Origin: Desulfovibrionaceae bacterium
Lineage (GTDB): Bacteria > Pseudomonadota > Gammaproteobacteria > Burkholderiales > Burkholderiaceae_C
Reading direction: 5' to 3'
DNA length: 9,495 bases
Assembly: GCA_009778355.1 (NCBI GenBank)
Contig: WRJY01000262.1
Location: 1 to 9,495 of the forward strand
Below are positions 6,081-9,495 of the stretch, piece by piece. Under the pieces are notes generated by a model. The model ran no database searches. It was not told the DNA's origin and worked only from the letters and a program-made list of their open reading frames with translations. Position 1 is the stretch's first letter; every line of letters begins with the position of its first letter. Both the position numbers and the translations under genes were made by a program.

Positions 6081-6712
6081 TCGGCGTCGGGGCAGGCCGA
6101 GGGCTGGGCGCGCTGGAACGCGCTCAGACTCATGCAGGCGTCGAACGCGGCCATGACGCGCGGCAGACCGCTCAGGTCGCATTCGTAGCGCCTGGCGTTG
6201 AATATCTGCGGCGCCAGGCAGCAGTCGGCCAGCGTAGGTGCGTCGCCGTGGCTGAAAACGCCCGGCTGGCTGGCGAGTTGGGCCTCGTAAGCTTGCAGGC
6301 CCAGTCGCACCCAATGCCGGTACCAGCCGTTTCGGGCGTCCTCGTCGGCTTTCAGCTCGCGCGACAGGTACTTGAGCACGCGCAGGTTGTCGAGCGGATG
6401 AATGTCGCAGGCGACGATTTGCGCCAGCGCGCGCACGCGGGCGCGGCCCGGCGCGTCGGCAGGCAGCAGCGCGGGTTGCGGATGGGTTTCGTCGAGGTAC
6501 TCGATGATCGCCATGGATTGCGTCAGGCGCCGGCCATCGTCCAACTCCAGCACCGGAATCAGACCCTGGGGCGCGATGGCGGCAAACGCCGGTTGCTTTT
6601 GCTCGCCCTTGGCCAGATGCACCGGCACACAGTCATAAGCCAGCCCCTTCAGATTGAGCGCGATGCGCACCCGAAAGGCCGCCGAAGAACGGAAGAAGTT
6701 GTAAAGCTTCAT
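6077..6712 (-). CDS. maiA: Maleylacetoacetate isomerase / zeta-class glutathione S-transferase
   Basis: The family isomerises maleylacetoacetate to fumarylacetoacetate with glutathione in tyrosine and homogentisate breakdown; close relatives act on maleylpyruvate. The 211 residues show a thioredoxin-like N-terminal domain (about 1-80) with LYNFFRSSAAFRVRIALNLKG and QSMAIIEYLDE (65-75) for glutathione binding. The helical domain has CDIHPLDNLRVLKYL (102-116) and ADCCLAPQIFNARR (162-175), the zeta-class signature. The usual SSCxWR site reads SSAAFR (9-14), so the active-site cysteine is alanine while the serines remain. The start at 6712 gives the standard N-terminus; a further in-frame ATG lies 12 bases upstream (MLCR) and is less typical. 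No homogentisate dioxygenase or fumarylacetoacetase gene is nearby, so the substrate is uncertain. It overlaps pgeF by 4 bases and is divergent from rarA. Confidence 0.9.
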   Translation of the reverse strand: MKLYNFFRSSAAFRVRIALNLKGLAYDCVPVHLAKGEQKQPAFAAIAPQGLIPVLELDDGRRLTQSMAIIEYLDETHPQPALLPADAPGRARVRALAQIVACDIHPLDNLRVLKYLSRELKADEDARNGWYRHWVRLGLQAYEAQLASQPGVFSHGDAPTLADCCLAPQIFNARRYECDLSGLPRVMAAFDACMSLSAFQRAQPSACPDAE

Positions 6713-6748
6713 GCGGCAAAGCATACCGCGCGCGGCATACTGTGAACC
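6713..6748. promoter_or_regulatory. 36-base divergent promoter region of maiA and rarA
   Basis: Only 36 bases separate the two start codons. A direct repeat GCATAC (6721-6726 and 6735-6740) flanks an alternating (CG)4 tract (6727-6734). For rarA, CATACT (6736-6741) matches the -10 consensus at 4 of 6 bases, with a weak GCGGCA -35 at a 17-base spacing. Its start point would fall at about 6748, at the ATG. For maiA the minus strand offers TTCACA (6746-6741, 5 of 6 to -35) and TATGCT (6725-6720, 4 of 6 to -10) at a short 15-base spacing, again with a start point at or near the ATG. Neither gene has a Shine-Dalgarno here. Leaderless messages are therefore an inference. Confidence 0.4.
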
Positions 6749-8053
6749 ATGCCTGATCTGTTCTCGCACGAACCCATCGCCCCGCTGGCCGAGGCGCTTC
6801 GTCCCAAGACCCTGGGCGAGGTGGTGGGACAGTCTCACCTGCTGGGCGAGGGCAAGCCCTTGCGGCTGGCCTTCGAGTCGGGCAAGCCCCATTCCATGAT
6901 CTTCTGGGGGCCGCCGGGCGTCGGCAAGACCACCCTGGCGCGGCTGATGGCCACCGCTTTCAAGTCTGAGTTCATCGCCCTGTCGGCGGTGTTTTCGGGC
7001 GTGAAGGACATCCGCGCCGCCATGGAACAGGCCGAACAGAACCTGGCGCTGGACAAGCACACCATTCTGTTCGTGGACGAAATCCACCGCTTCAACAAGG
7101 CCCAGCAGGACGCGCTGCTGCCGTATGTGGAAAGCGGTTTGGTCACCTTCATCGGCGCCACCACCGAAAACCCCTCGTTCGAAGTGATCTCCGCCCTGCT
7201 GTCGCGCGCGCAGGTCTATGTGCTGAATTCGCTGACCGAGGCAGAACTCGGGCAGCTATTGCAGCGGGCGCGGGAAAAGGCGCTGGGCGATCTGCAATTC
7301 GATGACCTGGCCAGCGACACCATCATCGGCTACGCCGACGGCGACGCCCGAAGGCTTTTGAATCTGCTGGAACAGTGCCAGACGGCGGCCGGCGCCGCCG
7401 GCGTGCGCAAGATCGACGCCGGCTTCGTCGAAAACGCCCTGACCCTGAACGCAAGGCGCTTCGACAAGGGCGGCGACAATTTCTACGACCAGATTTCGGC
7501 CTTGCACAAATCGGTGCGCGGCTCCCACCCCGACGCCGCCCTCTACTGGCTGACCCGAATGCTCGACGGCGGAGCCGATCCGCGCTACTTGGCGCGGCGC
7601 ATCGTGCGCATGGCCTGGGAAGACATCGGCCTTGCCGACCCGCGGGCCATGCAGATCGCCAATGAAGCGGCCCTGACCTACGAGCGCCTGGGCAGCCCCG
7701 AAGGAGAGCTGGCGCTGGGCCAGGCGGTGATCTACATGGCCGTCGCCCCCAAGAGCAACGCCGGCTACGTCGCCTACGGCCAGGCGCGCGCCTTCGTCAA
7801 ACAGGACAAGAGCCGCGAGGTGCCCGTTCACCTGCGCAACGCGCCCACAAAGTTGATGAAGGAACTCGGCTACGGGCACGACTACCGCTACGCCCACGAC
7901 GAGCCCAACGCCTACGCCGCCGGCGAAACCTACCTGCCCGACGGCATGAGCGAACCCGGCTGGTACCGCCCCACGCCCAGGGGCCTGGAAGTCAAAATAG
8001 GCGAAAAGCTGGCGCTGCTGAGGAAGTGGGACAAGGAAGCCGGGAAGAAATGA
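6749..8053 (+). CDS. rarA: Replication-associated recombination protein A (AAA+ ATPase)
   Basis: RarA (MgsA, the Mgs1/WRNIP1 family) is a tetrameric AAA+ ATPase that acts at stalled replication forks and DNA ends. It is related to clamp-loader subunits and to RuvB. The 434 residues match the family. The N-terminus RPKTLGEVVGQSHLL (18-32) is typical. Walker A is GPPGVGKT (54-61), Walker B is ILFVDEIHRFNKAQQD (106-121), sensor 1 is GATTENPSFEV (136-146), and the arginine finger is in LLSRAQ (150-155). The C-terminal domain includes SALHKSVRGSHPDAALYWLTRML, the family hallmark, then DPRYLARRIVRMAWEDIGLADPRA. It starts 36 bases from divergent maiA, without a Shine-Dalgarno, so it may be leaderless. 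The common lolA-rarA-serS neighbours are not present. No terminator with a T-run was seen after the stop. Confidence 0.97.
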   Translation: MPDLFSHEPIAPLAEALRPKTLGEVVGQSHLLGEGKPLRLAFESGKPHSMIFWGPPGVGKTTLARLMATAFKSEFIALSAVFSGVKDIRAAMEQAEQNLALDKHTILFVDEIHRFNKAQQDALLPYVESGLVTFIGATTENPSFEVISALLSRAQVYVLNSLTEAELGQLLQRAREKALGDLQFDDLASDTIIGYADGDARRLLNLLEQCQTAAGAAGVRKIDAGFVENALTLNARRFDKGGDNFYDQISALHKSVRGSHPDAALYWLTRMLDGGADPRYLARRIVRMAWEDIGLADPRAMQIANEAALTYERLGSPEGELALGQAVIYMAVAPKSNAGYVAYGQARAFVKQDKSREVPVHLRNAPTKLMKELGYGHDYRYAHDEPNAYAAGETYLPDGMSEPGWYRPTPRGLEVKIGEKLALLRKWDKEAGKK

Positions 8054-8068
8054 AAACTGTTTTCCAGA

Positions 8069-8207
8069 GACCGGCTACCTCGTCGTCGATCGACAGGTTG
8101 AAGTTGGCCAATTCGTAGATGTAGCACAGGCAAAAGAGCAGCAACAGCCGCTACGCTGCCTGCAATTCGTCGCGCGAAAGCGCCGTGCTGAATCTGGAAT
8201 CTTGCAT
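8069..8207 (-). pseudogene. Decayed 5' fragment of a membrane protein, GtrII-like glucosyltransferase start suspected
   Basis: Between rarA and ygiQ, one minus-strand frame from an ATG at 8207 reads MQDSRFSTALSRDELQAA, then TAG (8153-8151). It continues in the same frame with RLLLLFCLCYIYELANF and then NLSIDDEVAG. A polar N-terminal helix, a hydrophobic span and an S-I-D-D-E motif just beyond it resemble the start of GtrII-like glucosyltransferases, which are multi-pass proteins of about 450-500 residues. The amber codon could come from one C-to-T change in CAG. Downstream of about 8069 the resemblance stops and the frame runs into rarA antisense, so only about 45 codons survive. The ATG lies 13 bases after the ygiQ stop, and no Shine-Dalgarno is evident. 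That this is a relic is inferred from the clean reading on both sides of the stop; the family label is from memory. The left boundary is approximate. Confidence 0.45.
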
Positions 8208-8220
8208 AAGGCGCTGATTT

Positions 8221-9495
8221 TCAACGCTGGCGCGGCGGCAGTCCGGTGTGCTGGGTCAGCGTGCGGCCTTTGCGCGCTGGCGCGGCACTTTTGGGCTGCC
8301 CCGCCGCCTTGGTAGAGTTCTTGCGCCGTGCACTCTGGTAGCCACCGCTTTCCAACGGCTGCCAGGCGGGGATGAGGTGGCGCTTGCCGTTGCCAATGAG
8401 GTCGGAGCGGCCCATGTCCTTGAGCGCCTGGCGCAGCAGGGGCCAGTTGGCGGGGTCGTGCCAGCGCAGGAAGGCCTTGTGCAGGCGGCGGCGGCGCTCG
8501 CCCTTGACGGTGTCCACTTTTTCGGCGCGCCCGTCGCGGTGAATGCCCTTGAGCGGGTTCAGGCCGGTGTGGTACATGGCGGTGGCGGTCGCCATGGGGC
8601 TGGGGTAGAACGCCTGCACCTGGTCGGCTCGAAAGCCGTTGGCCTTGAGCCACAGCGCCAGGTTCAGCATGTCCTCGTCCGTGGTGCCGGGGTGGGCGGC
8701 AATGAAGTACGGGATGAGAAACTGCTCCTTGCCCGCCTCCTTGCTGAACTTGTCGAACAACTGCCTGAAACGGTCGTAGCTGCCGATGCCGGGCTTCATC
8801 ATCTTCGACAGCGGCCCGGCTTCGGTGTGCTCGGGCGCGATCTTCAGGTAGCCGCCCACGTGGTGTTGCACCAATTGCCTGACGTAGGCGGGCGATTGCA
8901 CGGCCAAGTCGTAGCGCAGGCCGGAGCCGATCAGCACCTTCTTCACGCCCGGCAGTTCGCGCACGCGCTGGTAGAGGGCGATCAGCGGGTCGTGGCTGGT
9001 GCGCAGGTGCTGGCAGATGCCGGGATAGACGCAGCTTGGCTTGCGGCAAGCGGCCTCGATGCGTGGGCTACGGCAGCCCAGGCGGTACATGTTGGCGGTG
9101 GGCCCGCCCAGGTCGCTGACGATGCCGGTGAAGCCCTGCACTTTATCGCGCATGTCCTGCACTTCGCGCACGATCGAATCAGCGCTGCGGCTCTGGATGA
9201 TGCGCCCTTCGTGCTCGGTGATGGAGCAAAAGGTGCAGCCGCCAAAGCATCCGCGCATGATGTTGACGGAAAAACGGATCATCTCCCACGCGGGGATTTT
9301 GGTGGCGCCGTCGTGGCGTCCGCGCGCGTCGGCGTAGCGCGGGTGCGGGCTGCGCGCATAGGGCAGGTCGAACACCCAGTCCAGTTCATTGGTGGTCAAG
9401 GGAATCGGCGGCGGGTTGATCCACACGTCCCTGGCCGTGGCGCCCGCGCCGTGCGCCTGCACCAGCGCGCGGGCGTTGCCGGGGTTGGTTTCCAG
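8221..9495 (-). CDS. ygiQ: YgiQ-family radical SAM protein (partial; 5' end beyond window)
   Basis: YgiQ proteins are large (about 700 residues) radical-SAM enzymes of unknown substrate. About 424 C-terminal residues are visible; the frame is open to the right edge, where it reads LETNPGNARALVQAHG, so the N-terminal domain lies outside the window. Numbering from the GTG at 9462, IPAWEMIRFSVNIMRGCFGGCTFC carries the CxxxCxxC iron-sulfur motif (Cys72, Cys76, Cys79). SDLGGPTANMYRLGC, CRKPSCVYPGIC, SGLRYDLAVQSP, GGYLKIAPEHTE and PYFIAAHPGTTDEDM follow in the family order. QAFYPSPMATATAMYHTG and YQSARRKNST are typical of the C-terminus. The stretch before IPAW (about 9298-9336, ADARGRHDGATK) is about 12 residues longer than I recall for enterobacterial YgiQ. 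The C-terminal tail is basic and variable. The stop is at 8221, 13 bases before the relic start. Confidence 0.97.
   Translation of the reverse strand: METNPGNARALVQAHGAGATARDVWINPPPIPLTTNELDWVFDLPYARSPHPRYADARGRHDGATKIPAWEMIRFSVNIMRGCFGGCTFCSITEHEGRIIQSRSADSIVREVQDMRDKVQGFTGIVSDLGGPTANMYRLGCRSPRIEAACRKPSCVYPGICQHLRTSHDPLIALYQRVRELPGVKKVLIGSGLRYDLAVQSPAYVRQLVQHHVGGYLKIAPEHTEAGPLSKMMKPGIGSYDRFRQLFDKFSKEAGKEQFLIPYFIAAHPGTTDEDMLNLALWLKANGFRADQVQAFYPSPMATATAMYHTGLNPLKGIHRDGRAEKVDTVKGERRRRLHKAFLRWHDPANWPLLRQALKDMGRSDLIGNGKRHLIPAWQPLESGGYQSARRKNSTKAAGQPKSAAPARKGRTLTQHTGLPPRQR

Noticed and set aside
5295..6314. Longer pgeF start at 6314 giving 339 residues
   Set aside because: The added 78 residues are arginine-rich antisense of the isomerase gene; the start at 6080 gives the family N-terminus and an ATGA overlap.
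8052..8064. GAAAAC-T-GTTTTC palindrome after rarA as a terminator
   Set aside because: The one-base centre cannot form a stable RNA loop, and no GC-rich stem with a T-run is present.
1..9495. CRISPR array, tRNA, rRNA, transposase or prophage genes
   Set aside because: Reading through the window showed no regular repeat-spacer pattern, cloverleaf, rRNA segment or transposase/integrase motif; the only mobile-like hints are the palindrome and possible repeats listed above.

Overview
The window is high-GC DNA that looks chromosomal and mostly housekeeping. The dusB-fis-purH order, the 77-residue Fis, the rarA and ygiQ types and the overall codon use point to a betaproteobacterium, most likely Burkholderiales/Comamonadaceae. 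This placement rests on gene content and style, not on a database search.

Layout from left to right. Bases 1-113 carry no gene and may be a dispersed repeat. A TolC-type outer-membrane efflux protein lies on the minus strand (114-1469). A 282-base divergent spacer follows, with a promoter-like inverted repeat. Next is a small unrecognised membrane protein on the plus strand (1752-2171), clearly poorer in GC than its neighbours. A near-perfect 54-base palindrome (2170-2223) overlaps its stop codon and separates it from convergent purH. The minus-strand operon dusB (tRNA dihydrouridine synthase), fis (nucleoid protein) and purH (last two steps of IMP synthesis) fills 2241-5171. dusB and fis overlap by 4 bases (ATGA), and a TAGAAT -10 box lies upstream of dusB.

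A second minus-strand pair follows: a zeta-class glutathione transferase/maleylacetoacetate isomerase (6077-6712) and pgeF/yfiH (5295-6080), again with an ATGA overlap. It is divergent from rarA (6749-8053, plus), a replication-fork AAA+ ATPase. Only 36 bases separate the two start codons, and neither gene has an obvious Shine-Dalgarno, so leaderless transcripts are possible. Between rarA and the minus-strand radical-SAM gene ygiQ (8221 to beyond the right edge) lies a short decayed gene start (about 8069-8207, minus) with an internal amber codon. It is a membrane-protein remnant that resembles the N-terminus of GtrII-like glucosyltransferases.

No new defence, mobile or biosynthetic system is evident. 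The points most worth a second look are the low-GC membrane gene with its adjoining palindrome, the relic beside ygiQ, and the compact rarA/maiA divergent promoter.
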